Shown here one piece after another: positions 24,201-39,200 of a stretch of DNA of 64,000 nt (positions are counted from its first letter, which is position 1; the number at the start of each line of letters is the position of its first letter). The stretch is from NCBI RefSeq assembly GCF_029784165.1, contig NC_073695.1, forward strand, positions 162,226,261 through 162,290,260. Reading direction: 5' to 3'. Both the position numbers and the translations under genes were made by a program. The notes below the pieces were generated by a model. That model saw only the letters and a list, made by a program, of their open reading frames with translations, had not been told where the DNA came from and did no database searches. The stretch is from Wyeomyia smithii. Its lineage: Eukaryota; Arthropoda; Insecta; Diptera; Culicidae.

Positions 24201-27200
24201 AAAAACATCGTTTGAAAATATTAAAGATACACACGAAAATCAATTTATTGCTAATATTAACCTTTTTGCCTTTCTCCTAGAAAGGTATAGCAATCACTGG
24301 AAAAACCAAAGGTATAAAAGCGGTCCCAATGGCCGAATGTCATATACCACTCGACCCCTTTCGACGAACTGAGTATTTTCTGTATGTATGTATGTACGTG
24401 TGTATGTGTGTGTGTGTGTGTATGTGCAACTTTTTTTCTCACTCACTTTTCTCAGAGATGACTGGACCGATTTTCATGAAATTAATTGCAAATGAAAGGT
24501 CTAGTTGCGCCATAGGTTGCTGTTGAATTTCATTGTAATCGGATTTTTAGTTTAGAGGTTATGTATCAAAATGTAAAAATCACGAAACATCAATATCTCA
24601 GAAACCACACAATCGATTTCAATAAAACTAGTTTCAAATGATCGGGCTGTCTCCAAAACTCTTAACTTTTAAATTTCGTTATGATTGAACTTATGGTTCA
24701 AAAGTTATGTAAAGAAAAGTTATCCTGAGGTTGTTTAAACTCACTCATTTTTCTCAGAGATGGCTGAAGGGATTATCACAAAACTAGTGTCAAATGAAAG
24801 GTCTAGTTGCCCCATAGGTTGCTATTGAATTTCATTGCAATCGGATTGTAACTTTGTCCGTTGTTCATAAAAATGTGAAACCATTTAATGAAAGTAAACA
24901 TATTGACTTTCTCCTAACGATCACTGGCTAAATAAAAGGTAGAAAAGTGATCCAAATGGCCGAATGTTATATACTACTCGACTCAGTTCGACGAATCGAG
25001 CATTTTCTGCATACATGCATGTATAGGTGGATATGTTTGTGTGTGGGTGTGTACGTGTGTATGTGCACCTTCTTTTCGCACTCACTTTCTCAGAGATGGT
25101 CTCACCGATTCTTTCTATCTTGGTGTCAAAGGAAGGGTCTATTTGCCGCTAAGGTTGCTAATGAATTTCATTGTAATCAAACTTTTAGTTTTGGCGCTGC
25201 GTCAGAATGTGAAAAACGCTCTTATATCTCAGAAGCTATGAACATAGTTGTATTCAAATAATGGGCTTTTAAACCCTTAAACAATGAATTTCCTCAAGTT
25301 TAAACATGTGGTTTGAAAGTTATAAATAGAAAGAAACGTGACCCGCAGACTGTTTAAAACAATAGCTACGATCAAAATATGTGGCCTCAACATCATTTAA
25401 ATTCGATATTGTACTATTTCAATGTTTGCAGCCTTGCTCGGGATTGAAGTTGAAATTAAAAGTCATTCATTTCGCTTTTTGCCTTTCATTTCGCTTTTTG
25501 CCTTTCTCCTAGAAAGGTATAGCAATCACTGCAAAAACTAAAGGTATAAAAGTGCTCAAAAGGGCCGAATGTCGTTAATCACTCGACTCAGTTCGACGAA
25601 CTGAGCATTTTCTGCATGTGTGTGTGTGTGTGTGTGTGTGTGTAACGCTCTCCCAATCTCACTCGATTTTCTCAGAGATGGCTGAACCGATTTCAATGAA
25701 ATTAATTGCAAATAAAAGGTCTAGTTGCCCTATAAGACCCTATTGAATTTTATTGTAATCGGATTTTTAGTTTAGAGGTTATGTATCAAAATGTAAAAAT
25801 CACGAAACATCAATATCTCAGAAACTATACAACCGATTTGTACAAAATTAGTTTCAAATGAACGGACTACCTAAACAACCCTTAACTTTTGCATTTTGTG
25901 GTTCAGAAGTTATGAAAAGAAACGTGTTCTGGAGACTATTTAATCTCACTCATGTTTCTCAGAGATGGCTGGACCGATTTTTATAAAATCAATGGTAAAA
26001 TGGAAGGTCTTGTTGCCCCATAAGACCCTATTGATTTATTTTGCAATCGGATTATTACTTTGCCTGTAATGTTTAAAAATGTGAAATCCAGCTATGAAAA
26101 GAAACATATTTCGAAGACTACTTGGACTCACTCACTTTTCTCAGAGATGGCTAACCCGATTTCCACAGAATTAGTATCAAATGAAAGGTCTAGCTGCCTC
26201 ATAAGACCCTATTGAATTTTGCTGTAATCGGACTGTAACTTCGTCTGCAATGTATCGAAATGTGAAAATCACGAAACTTCATTATCTTAGAAACTACACA
26301 ACCGATTTGAACAATATTGATATCAGATGAACGGGCTAGTTAAGGGTTAACTGATGAATTATGATTGAACACGTGGTTTTGAAGTTTGGCTGCCCTATAC
26401 GTTACCTTCTCATTTGATTGTAATCAAACTTAAGCAACCGTTATGTTTTAATTTGTGAAACAACGAAAGTCTATTATCTCAAGTATTACACGATTTATTT
26501 GAACATAACTAGTATCATACAAACGAGTCATCTCTCAACAAATAACAAACTTCATAACAATTCGATATACTGTTCAAAAGTTTTGGAAAGAAAAGAAAAT
26601 CAAAGATTATTGAAAACTTTACCTGCTTCGATCGATATATGTGGCTTCAACATAATTTAAATGTGGTATCGTACCATCTGAACGTTTCGCTCGTGATTAA
26701 ATTGTTCGAAATTTAGAGTCATTTCTTTTATTTCGCTATTTCTTAAGCACTAACAATACGTCAAATTTCATATTTTATACTTCAATTACAACATCAATAT
26801 TTTGGAACCCAAAGAGTGAATAAACCTCTATTGGATTTAAGCATTCATGTAAATCTATTTTTATAAATAATAAGTTTGAATGAGAAAGGCTAAGTCTGAC
26901 CGCTAGGTGGATTAATTTAGGTTTTTTTCATACAAAATGAAAAAAAATATGTTTTTACTAAAGTGTGTACAACTTAATAATTATACTAATTTTTACTTTT
27001 TCTAGTATATTTTTGAACATAATTGCTATGACATACGTTGATAACCCAAGTAACAAAACTGGTTTTATCAATGTTTTATAGCGCTGTTTCGGCTGTATTA
27101 AGCGCTATAGAACTTTGATAAAACCAATATTGTTACTAAGGAAGTCTCCATAAAACTCCAAAAAGTTTCATAGAAATATTAAAAATTTTAAATTATCTTT

Positions 27201-30200
27201 TTCTACAAAAACGCAAATTTTACTCAAACTTTCAACGTATCTTTCAAACAACGTATATTCTTATGAACCAATTAATCTGATAATTTTACATTTTTTTAAT
27301 GTAAAAAAATTGCTATGATATACGAAAAATTTTGTTGATAAATCACCCAAAAATTCAAAAATAGCAAAAAAATGGAAAATTTTTAATCATCATCTACCAA
27401 AACGCAAATTTTCCTCAAACTTTTAACACATATTCTTGAAGGGCACAAGTAGGGCTCTTAGACACGCTATCAAGTGCTGTGCTTACACGTGCTTACATTT
27501 AATGTTTTTGATGTTCAAAATTAGGAAAATTACGCATATTTTCAATGTGGCCTGCGACTGACTCTGGAGGGTTGAAATCCATTACCCTTCTTGTTTTAGG
27601 AAACTAATTTAATGAGCTTTCAATCATATGTGAACATACCATGATAGCTTTAGTAGGTTTTTATATATTCCAAAATATTCGGAAAAACTATTTGTCTCTG
27701 GAAAAACTGTTTGTATTGTTAAGTTTCATCCAACAAAGATTTGTAATGAAGTGGACGGCAAATCATAAGTTACAAGCAATTTGCATTTTTTCACAAAAAA
27801 GAAAAAAGAATTATAAAAAGTGAACATAAATGAGTTTATTTTAGCTTATACAATTTGTTTATTACGTTCACACTTCAGATCCAAAAATGTTCAAAGAGAA
27901 TAGGAAGTCTCAAATTTTAAACTTTTCGTTGAAATGCAAAGATTATTTTGTAGGTACCGTTTATTCCAGCTTGTTATTCACGAAACTATGATTTTTAAAC
28001 GGTCCTTTTTAGGAACACCAAATGTTGATTGGTTGATGAAAACTTCAGGAGCTGCAAGCTTCTGCTTGAATCGTACTGGTCTCCAGTTCCAAGTAGAATA
28101 ATAATAATAGGATTAATAATAATAACAAAGATGGAGTTGTACTAATTCAACTATGATTTCAATATAGATTATTGTTAATAACGCTTTAACGTCTGAGCAG
28201 TAAAAAAGACATTCCGTCTACTGTTATTTATCATTAAATATCCTACGTCAACCACGCGGTAGTGTTTCGGATCTCATTTTTCAACTATTTCCTTAGAACA
28301 AGTGACTAAAACTCAATTAGAACAGTAGCGGGGTTAGCACTACGATCCTAATGACACTAAATATCTCAACAGCATGGCAATTCAAGACAAGGTGGAAGGT
28401 ATAAAATGGAGTTGTGAAGAAGAAAAAAGTAGAGTCGTTTAACATCCTTTAAAAATGTTATAGGTATTCATAACGAGCTTGTATACAAATTTCCAACCGT
28501 AAAAATACTCACCTCCATTGACGAGCAATGGAAGATACACAGTTTGAAATTGGATATTTGTATACGAGCTCAACGTGAAAACCCACATTGAACTCAGTGG
28601 TATTGCTTAACGCTGTACTAAACTAAGTTTGATTTTTTTTCTAGACATTCAATTTGGAATTAAAAATCCAACTGCTCCCGAATCCGTTTGTAGTAGACCG
28701 TGCGAGCGAGGTCAGGCAAAAAAATATGTGGAAGGCGAAGGTTGTTGCTGGCATTGCTTTAACTGTTCACAATATCAGGTAATTATTATTTCAAATTACA
28801 TGCATATTAATTCTAAACTTGAAATAAACTCACAGATTCAAAATCCCACTGACGAAACACATTGCATAAACTGTCCTAGAGGGACTATACCAGATTTATA
28901 CCACGAAGCCTGTCAACACATTCCCGAGGATTATCTAAAACCCGAATCTCCATATGCAATAGGAGCAATGTCTTTCAGTAGTCTGGGAATCCTTATGACG
29001 CTCTTTGTAGTAGGAGTTTTCTTGAAGTACGTTTATCAAATTTGAAACAACGAATAACATAACTATGTCTTCTATTTTATGTAGAAATAATGACACTCCC
29101 GTTGTACGAGCATCGGGTAGAGAATTGAGTTATGTGCTCCTTAGTGGTATTCTATTATGTTATGGTGTCACTTATGCACTGGTGTTTAAGCCTAATGATA
29201 TAGTTTGTGGTGTCCAGCGGTAAGTACCAGCCTTCGTATTCAGTACGCTATTAAACGTTCATTTTCAGCTTTTGGTCGGGATTTTCGTTCACTGTTATGT
29301 ACGCTTCATTATTAACCAAAACTAATAGAATAGCTCGGATATTCAATGCGAGTACCAAGTCGGCGAAACGTCCATCATTCATAAGCCCCCACTCACAGTT
29401 GGTCATATGTGGGATTCTGATATCGTTTCAGGTAAACTAAATATTCAAAGTAAATAGTCACACTTTCTCGTACTTGCTGATTTTTATTTTCATTATTTAG
29501 ATTCTAATTAATGCTGTATGGATGGTTGTGTCCCCAGCACATGCAATGCATCATTATCCCACGAGAGAGGATAATTTGCTTGTTTGCAATTCTTACACAG
29601 ATGCGTCTTACATGATTGCGTTCTTTTATCCAATATTTCTAATAATTGTATGTACTATTTATGCTGTTCTAACGCGTAAGACTCCAGAGGCTTTCAATGA
29701 ATCGAAATATATAGGTAAGTTTTCTCAAAAACTTAACATTGATACTAGACGATGAACTAATGATTGTAGGTATTTCGGATCGTAGCACCTTTCTTGTTCA
29801 AAGTTTGTAAAATAACTATGCTTTGGCTTTACTCACGTCTTGCCTTCTCGAATGCTCTTTCACTTAGTCGCCTAGCGCCTTTGTTTTTATCTATAACCGC
29901 ATTAATCTCAAATACCGCTAAATCTTGACCGTCATTACCTATTCCTACCGTAAAAATTCGCATCTATCTGCCATGACCAGGTTTCGAAATGGTCACGGTA
30001 GACCACATTTTACTGCGATAACCGTCTTCTTTTTTCTCCGACGCTACCAAGGCTCGCTGTCTTGAGCAAAATCATTTCAAATCGCCTGGAAATACGCGAA
30101 AATTTAATCGACCATTTTTGATTTGAATGAAACTTTGCACACATATTTGGCTTAGCAAACTGAGAATTTTCCACAGGTGGAGAGATTTTTTACACCCATG

Positions 30201-33200
30201 AGTTACATTCTAAAAGGCCGTATGCCTTTTGGCACAGGTTTTATTCGAAGCATTGTAGCTCAGAAACCGTTGGTTGTATAGAAAAACTATCTGAGAATGA
30301 GTTGTAGGGAATTAAAAATGCACCATAAAAAATATACACTGTACAAAAAAAATTTTTTTTGACCAAAAAAGATTAAAAATAAACATTAAATTCCAATTAA
30401 AAAAAAAAGAGTTGAATTTTTGTTTTATTTTTTTTTCTTTTAAAGAAACTTGACGTTAATACGCAACTTTTAAAAAAAAGTCCAGGATGGAGAAATGAAA
30501 AATAATTTTTTTATGGTAGATTATTTTTTCTATGAAAATTCTAATTCAAACATTTTTCAGAATATTTGTATTCTGATGATTTTAAAAGATGCAGAGAGTC
30601 GTTTTGAACCAAAAAGCTCTTGGTAGTAAACATTCTAAAGGCATTGGTTTTCGAGTTATTTCTAATTTAAGCTCGAAAAATTATAATTATTTAGAAAATA
30701 CACGTTTTTCTTAATTTGTCCATAGTTCTCCAGCAAAAACCATACGTTTATTGGAATGCTTGATCAAAAATACACAATTCATTCTTTGACAACAAAACGA
30801 TTGGGCGAACGGTTCACAAGAAAAGAGTTGGATGTTCTAAGTAATATAAATATATATAAGAATCAAATATTTATTTTCGAGTTTTATTATCTTAGGAATA
30901 TATTTTTTTATGACATAGATACTTTACAGAACTAGTTTCACCTTATATTTTATATACATCATAAGTAAATGATTCGTCATCATTTGAAAACAGCTTCGTT
31001 TGTACCTTATTTTCTGAAATCGGAACAAAAGAGTAATACTTTTGTGTGGCAGCTATTATTAAAGATTTTTTGAAAATAATGCGCCATTCTGTTACTCCTT
31101 GTTCATATTCTTCATATGATACCCAACTAAATGACATTTTTGATGAATTTTTATTATTTTGCTGATTAGACCAATCATACAATTCTTTTGCGCTTGTAAT
31201 GGGATGTTCATGTTCTTTAGCTAAACTTGCATTTCCTGCCATTCGTTTTAATATGCAACCAATTGCATCGCATGGGCCTTTACCAAAAAAATGCCACTCT
31301 GCATCAACGATATATTTTGTTTTGAACTTGCAAAGACTTACAAAGTTTTTTCTATATTTTTTTTCTATTAATTTGGCAATGAACACCTGAACCGCAACAG
31401 TATCATGATGGAGTACTTCCGATATTATCATGAAGCTGATATTCTTAAGTGTTCCAGATTCTGAATAGTAAACAACGAAGGGATGAACGGTGGCTTGACT
31501 ATTATTCCAATAACTACACGAATCACAAATTGATAAAGACGTATTAAAATGAGCTTGACTGTTCAATATTTTTAATTTTGCAATAACGTTTTCGTTTAAT
31601 TTGCGTAAGCTTGATGAGCACCGATAATCAGGAAAGGGTTTACAGCATTTGGGCTTGGTGTATTTCATTTTCACTTTATTCATCTTCACAAAATGTAAAC
31701 TGTTACTAACACATCTGGAGTAGTGCAATCGTATTTATATACGAAAACAGATTTGCTGGAGAACCATGGATAAATTAAGAAAAACGTGTATTTTCCGAAA
31801 TATTAATAATTTTTCGAACTTAAATTTGAAATAACTCGAAAACCGATGCCTTTAAAATGTTTACTACCAAGAGCTTTTTGATTCAAAATGACTTTCTGCA
31901 TCTTTTAAAATCATCAGAATACAAATATTTTGAAAAATGTTTTAATTAGAATGTTTAAAAAAAAAATCTACCATAAAAAATATATTTTTCATTTCTCCAT
32001 CCTGGACTTTTTTTAAAAAGTTGCGTATTAACGTCAAGTTTCTTAAAAAAAAAATGAAAAAAAAATTCCACTCTTTTTTTTTTAGATTAAAATCAATGTT
32101 TATTTTTAATTTTTTTTGGTCAAAAAAATTTTTTTTGTACAGTGTATATTTTTTTATGGTGCATTTTTAATTCCCTACAACTCATTTTCAGACAGTTTTT
32201 CTATACAACCAACGGTTTCTGGACTACAATGCTTCCAATAAAACCTGTACCAAAAGGCATACGCCCTTTTAGAATGTAACTCATGGGTGTAAAAAATCTC
32301 TCCACCTGTGAAAAATGCTCACTTTGCTAAGACAAATACGTGTGCAAAGTTTCATTCAAATCAAAAATGGTCGATATTCCACCATCGGTCATTTCGCGCG
32401 ATTTGTCTCTCTTACTACATTCTTAAACGAACATGTTAAATGAGCCACGACGTTTTTTCTTCAAACGTATTTTGACATTTTTTCAAGAAACGAGAATTAC
32501 GCACGTTGGGTGCGGCTATTTCGGAAATTATTTATATCATTGATCTTGTAATAATATTTCTTAACATAAATAGAACCGAAGCGAGATCAAATAAAAATGC
32601 TGACCGTTTCGAAGCCTGACTATGACTATTGTTTGCGTTATTGTTGAGTTACTGTTAGTAATCGTCTGAAGGTCCTCCAAGGTTAAATGACGTTTTGTAT
32701 GATCAAATAACCTCAATCACCATTTATTGTTTATTCACATTCTCATTAAACTATTCTCCGACTGAAGTTTGTTATCCGAATAAAATAAATCATGGTAGTT
32801 GCATTGGTGCGTGTAAAGCAGGTATTATACGAAGCAAATATTTGCTATTTTTGGTACGGATTTTATTTTGTGCAAATAAAACTCGTACCAAAAATAGCAA
32901 ATGTTTGCTTCGTCTAATACCCGCTTAACAGTAATTTTTTATGAATTTTGACAACAATTGTAGTGCTGCTAATAGAATTTGTCCTCATTCGGGTATAGAT
33001 TTATCAAGGGGAAAAGGGGCTGCGCGAAGGTCCTGGCAAATTTGACAAGTGATTCAAATTTCTTTCTATACCTCTATGGTGGCGTCTTTCCAACTAATTG
33101 AAAATTAGGACCAAAACAAGAAATAAATTAGACGTGCAGGACGATATGACACTGACTTTGTTACAAGTCCAGTACATACAAAACTTGTGTCTGAGATTTC

Positions 33201-36200
33201 AAATTTCTTCCTGAATTTTTTTTTTTTTCAGGATACCACTTGAATATTTTTTTTCATGCAAAATAAATAACATTCTAGTTACTATGAAGTTTCATTTATT
33301 ATAATTACAAAAAAGCAAGCTTATAATGCAGCTGCATGCTTCCATCGTTTTTGGGGTTAACGGGCAGTGGCAACTATATTGCCACCAATTTTTCAATTCA
33401 TTCAACAGTAAATTTTTTAACAAAGGTACTGATGTGTTGTTCCTTTGACTATTTTCAAACCCGTACCCGAATTTTTTTTTCGGTTGAAACCCGAACCCGA
33501 CCCGAACCCAAAACTTTTTTTTCGATCAAAACCAACCCGAACCCGAAAATTTTATTTTTATGAAACCCGAACCCGACCCGAACCCAAAGCTGTGAAACCC
33601 GAACCCGAGATTTTTTTTGAGGGGTAGATTTTTTACACCAAGTTGAGGCTGCCCTAAAGCTTTGAGCCTCGAATGGAATTGAAATGTTAGTGATTTTAAC
33701 AGTTGCATGAAATTAGACATCATTATCTTACAAAAATGCTTATTTGATATAGTCGGGTTTCCGGTTTTCAGACCTAGACCCGACACTTTCAAAAATTTAC
33801 AAACCCGAACCCGACCCGAACCCAACGGGTACGGGTCGGGTTCGGGTTTCGGGTTTTCGACCATCTCTACTGCGAATCACCAGAAACATATTCGGGACTT
33901 AAGACCCAACCACAATTGATACGTTTGCGCTACGTTGACATCAATTTGACAGGAAATGTATGGACTAACTGTCAAATTGCCGCAAACGCAGCTGTAACGT
34001 ATCCACTGTGTTTGGGCTTTTAGAGTTTGGAAATTTGACTTGAACTTCAGGTAAAACTAAAAAAAAAGCGTGAAAATCAACTTTTCGTAAAAATTCTCGT
34101 ACAAAACGAGAAAAATCTGCTATAAAACGCGTACTGTCGTGTGAAGGTTCTTTTGACACTTTTTCCAAGTTTTTTAACACAAAGTAATTTCAATCCATAC
34201 TATAGTAAATAGAATTCAATGATTTCTACTCATATTTAACGCGGATAGGTATGCAACATTAACCCTTCCAGTTGGTTTTGAGGTACGATGCTCGCCTAAC
34301 AAGCCAGTCGTCGTAGGTTCGATTCCCGCGTTAGCCCCGCAATTGTCCTGTACACTTAAACAGTTGGCTGCGAAGTCTGTGCTACTTTTGACAGTATGTT
34401 ACCCAATTTGAGTTTTCAAGGAACCGGAATGATGCTCAGAGACTGGCAATCAAATCCAGACTTAATTTTGAAATACTTCGAGTCATTTGGTCGTAACTGA
34501 AAAACATCCTCAAATTGCCAAATACAATGCAATACAAATTATTCCACTCTTTGCGTTTCAAGAGTGTTGAAGACTTATTAGACGTAATAATTGGAATATA
34601 TAATAGGTGGGGAAAAGTGATCGATTTTTCAGAACCAAGTTTTTTTGGTTCCTTTTGGGGCCTCAAACAACCCTAAACTTACCGGAAGTCGCTTGGTTTT
34701 GTCTCCGCTTGGCGCATAGCATTTCAAATTTGTGTGAAAATTTATATGGGAAAACCTACTTTTTTGCATTTACCTTTCTAGAGAGCTCAATAATGATCTA
34801 ATAATGCACTACATTATGTAAAAGTATAGTATTTTAGATGCCTAACAACTTTGCAGAAGGCACTGAACAGCTAGGATGTCCCTAAGAAGAGTTATAGCAG
34901 TTCAAATTTGAGTATGTCGATTTAAATGCAGGAAATCTTGTTTTCTGCTAACATTACCAATGTACCGGCGCCAGTAGGATTCCCATCTAAAATAACCTGT
35001 CGCAACGAGTTTATACACTCAGCTGGATCAAACAAACAAATTCAGGTCAATATTCTAGGCATAGGTAGAATAAACAACGTGTTTCAGAGATTACTTCTAA
35101 TGGAAATTTGAGTAACGCCGGTACACTGTGTTGGCAGAAAAAATGATTTGCAGTATAAGTTTCGACATACTTAACTTTGAACAACTCCAGTATTTTTTTT
35201 GGACACCCTAGCTCTTCGATGTCGTCGGCCAAGTTGTTAGGCATCAAAAAACGTACCATTTGAAGTCATTAAACCTATGATTTGAGCCACTTTGAGCTCT
35301 TTAGAATGGAAAATACAAAAACGTTGGCTTTTCCATACAAATATCCATATAAATTTGAAATGCAATGCTCCAAGCGGAGACTAAACCAATCGACTTCCGA
35401 TAAATTCAGGATTGTGTGGGGCTCCAAATAGAACAAAAAAAACTTGGTTCTGGCTTTCTGCTATCAAGTTTCGTTTTTTTTCCATATAACGATTCCCCAC
35501 CCTAGTAGGTATGTACGCGAGGAAAAAAAATAGTAATGACGGACAAAATATTCTTTCTTGATAATATTTCATTTGTGTTTCAATCTTACTCCTAAACATG
35601 ACTGTAGCAATCAAACAAACCATATTTTTATTTGCAACCTGAATTAGACTACCACAACATGATCTACGACTACTCTCTCCAACTTTGCGAAAACAAAAAA
35701 AATATAGCGCCATGGGGTACGCGGACACAAAAAGGTTGACAACTGCTGGTCTTAAAAGTCGTCGGAGCACATTTCTTTTTATAACGTTTGAACCACATGT
35801 TTGATCATTTCAAAATTCATTAGTTAAAGGTTTTGAAGATAGCCCGTTTATTTGATACAAACTTCGTTCATATCGGTTGTGTAGTTTTTACTATGAAGTT
35901 TCGTGATAACCATATTTTGAAACATTACGCCTGAACTAAAAGTCTGATTATAACAAAAGATAATAGAGCAGAATCGCGCCAAATGACCTGGAAATACGCA
36001 AAAAATTTATCGACCATTTTTTATTTGAATGAAACTTTGCACACGTATTTGGCTTAGCAAACTGAGCATTTTTCACAGATGGAGAGATTTTTTACACCCA
36101 TGAGTTATATTCTAAAAGGGCGTATGCCTTTTGGCATAGGTTTTATTCGAAGCATTGTAGCCCAGAAACCGTTGGTTGTATAAAAATACTGTCTGAGAAT

Positions 36201-39200
36201 GAGTTGTAGAGAATTAAAAATGCATCATAAAAAAATATATACTGTAAAAAAAAATTTCCGACCAAAAAAAAATAAATATAAAATTTCAATTTAAAAATAA
36301 ATTGATTTTTTTTATTTTGTTTTAAGAAACTTGAAGTTATTACGCAACTTTAAAAAAAAGTCCAGGATGTAGAAATGAAAATTGTTTAATGGTAGATTAA
36401 TTTTTTTATATAAATTCTAATTCAAATATACAATTCATTCTTTGACAACAAGACATAGATACTTTACAGAACTAGTTTCACCTTATATTTTATATACATC
36501 ATAAGTAAATCATTCGTCATCTATTGAAAACAGCTTCGTTTGTATCTTATTTTCTGAAATCGGAACAAAAGAGTGATACTTTTGTGTGCCAGCTATTATT
36601 TTAGATTTTTCGAAAATATTGCTCCATTCTGTTATTCCTTGTTCATATTCTTCATATAATACCCAACCAAATGACATTTTTGATCAATTTTCATTACTGT
36701 TGAGTTTATATGTAATCGTGGGTTATCAACTTTTCCAACTTTTCACAAAAATAAGATACAAATTCATCAATTGGTTTCACGATATTACATCTATATTACG
36801 ATATTACATTTATATTACATTGATCTGTTGCAATCCACTGTTCGAAAGGTATTTCACTCACACAACGTTCCTCAAGTTCTGTGGAAAAACTGTTTCAAAA
36901 TCCAAACGGCTTTGGCAATGTTCACATTTGCGGAGACCACAATATTTGAATCGTGAAGTTGAGCTACATAATAGTTGTTCAAAGCAAAATTTAGAATCAT
37001 TTTGGAATGAATATTTCTTTAGACTGTGTATCATCAATTCAGTATTCTCGTGAATAGTACAAACACAAATATTATGAGATCTTGAACTTCCAAGTAATTT
37101 ACAATGCTTAGGTTCCAAAGCTCTAAAAAAGTCAACCCAATATCAGTTTTGCTGATATCTTTAAAATAAGCGTATGCCTCTCGAAGTAAATACATTAAGA
37201 GTCCCTTTTGCACATGCTGTCGCTTACCATCTTTTCTCACTGAAACGTAGTCCCTTTGCTCTGGCATGGCTCTGCTGACCTGGTCACTGTCATAAAACTG
37301 CAATACCTCGTTTTTTACTTCCAGGGGCAATCCATGTCCAAGCCTCACGTCAGGAATAGCCAATATTCCACTAACCTCTGATATGCGCCGAGCCTGTTTC
37401 ACCATGTATTTCGTTGTTTCAAACTTTTCTGTTACCGTTTGTTGGTTTCAAGATTGCGGTAGAACCGAAAGTATTCTTACCAGTGCTGATAAAAGTCATT
37501 TTCCCCAGCAAAATTCTTAGAAAATTACAGCCAATCATTTTCAATTTTCACTTCCAATGATCGCAGCACTCTTTCAGGTACACTGGATTTTCGTCCTAGT
37601 AACGTGCTGTTATACTCAGATGAAATAGATCGCGCGCATCGTTCACGGTTACGGAATAAAATTTGACGACAAATCCAACCAAATGATCTTCACTTCAAAG
37701 CGAAAAAGAAAAACAAACAGTCCACTCAACCAAAATAAACCATACCGAAACACTTTTTCACTGACACTGACCGATGCCTTGACAATCTTCGTTAACTGAT
37801 AAACTGATTTTGTTGTCTTGCTTTCATCGCATGAAATATAATGAGGTGTTTTGACAGTTCACTTCCATGCAAAAAGCGGGAAAAGAGAACTCTGAAAGGA
37901 TTGTGAAAAAATAACGTTTATGGATGCTTTTTTTCACTTTCGCTCAAGAGTGTCAACAAATATCAACCCTGATTCTTACTTTATCTTCCCTCGAGTGGCG
38001 CAGTAAATTTTCTTTTAACTGCAAAATCATCTCGTCGAAGTCTCTCGCTTTACGTTTCAATAAATCCATCTTCTTCATCTGCAGCATCAAAATCGAAAAT
38101 GTTTTTTCTAATACCGTCAGTAATGTTCAGATACTTTTTTTAAGGATATTTTTCCTGATGAAGCTTTGCCAGTGATATCGGAGAAACGTTAATTTCAGCT
38201 AGGCCTTTGTTGAATAACTTAATTTTCTGTGCTCTGGAGTATTCTTTTGGATGCTTTCTTGAGAATATGATGATACGATTGTTGTAGTAGATGGTATATG
38301 TCCGCCAATTCGTATACATATGCAGATGGTTGCAACTCCGTCGGTAGAATGTTTCTTCCACATGTTGATGGTTTCATGAATGAATTGTATGGATGCGAGA
38401 TCAAATTCATCTTTCACTTACTTTCAATATAATCTACACGAATCACAAATTGATAAAGACGTATTAAAATAAGCTTGACTGTTCAATATTTTTAATTTTG
38501 CAATGTTTGCGTTTAATTTGCGTAAGCTTGATGAGCACCGCCGATCAGGAAAAAGTTTACAGCCCTCGGGCTTGGTGTATCCCATTTTCACTTTATTCAT
38601 CTTCACAAAATGCAAACTGTTACTAACACTTCTCGAGAAGTGCAATCGTATTTATATACGAAAACAGATATTATAGGTAAGTAGTTATTGGTAGCGTACT
38701 TTACAAGCAGTTATTATTAGTAAACAAGTAGGTAAAACATTCGGCAAGGAAGAACGTGTAGGTAGGCTAAGGTACAGCGCCTGAGTTATTTATCCAATCG
38801 TTTTGTTGTCAAAGAATGAATTGTATATTTTTGATCAAGCATTCCAATAAACGTATGGTTTTTGCTGGAGAACCATGGACAAATTAAGAAAAACGTGTAT
38901 TTTCCTGAATATTACTAATTTTTTTGAGCTTAAATTCAAAATAACTCGAAAACCGATGCCTTTAAAAAGTTAACTACCAAGTTGATTAAAATGACTCTCT
39001 GCATTTTTTAAAATTATTAGAAAACAAATATTTTGAAAAATGTTTGGATTAGAATTTTTCAAAATAAAATTATTCTACCATAGAACAATTATTTTCATTT
39101 CTCCATCCTGGACTTTTTTTTAAAGTTGCGTATTAACGTCAACGTTCTTAAAAAAAATCAATTATTTATTTTAGTTGAAATTTAATGTTTATTTTTATTA

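Noticed and set aside
24257..24526. Open frames rich in TH or VC repeats
   Set aside because: They are translations of the TG/CA microsatellite in the repeat.
33445..33919. Proline/arginine-rich open frames
   Set aside because: Translations of the CCCGAA arrays.
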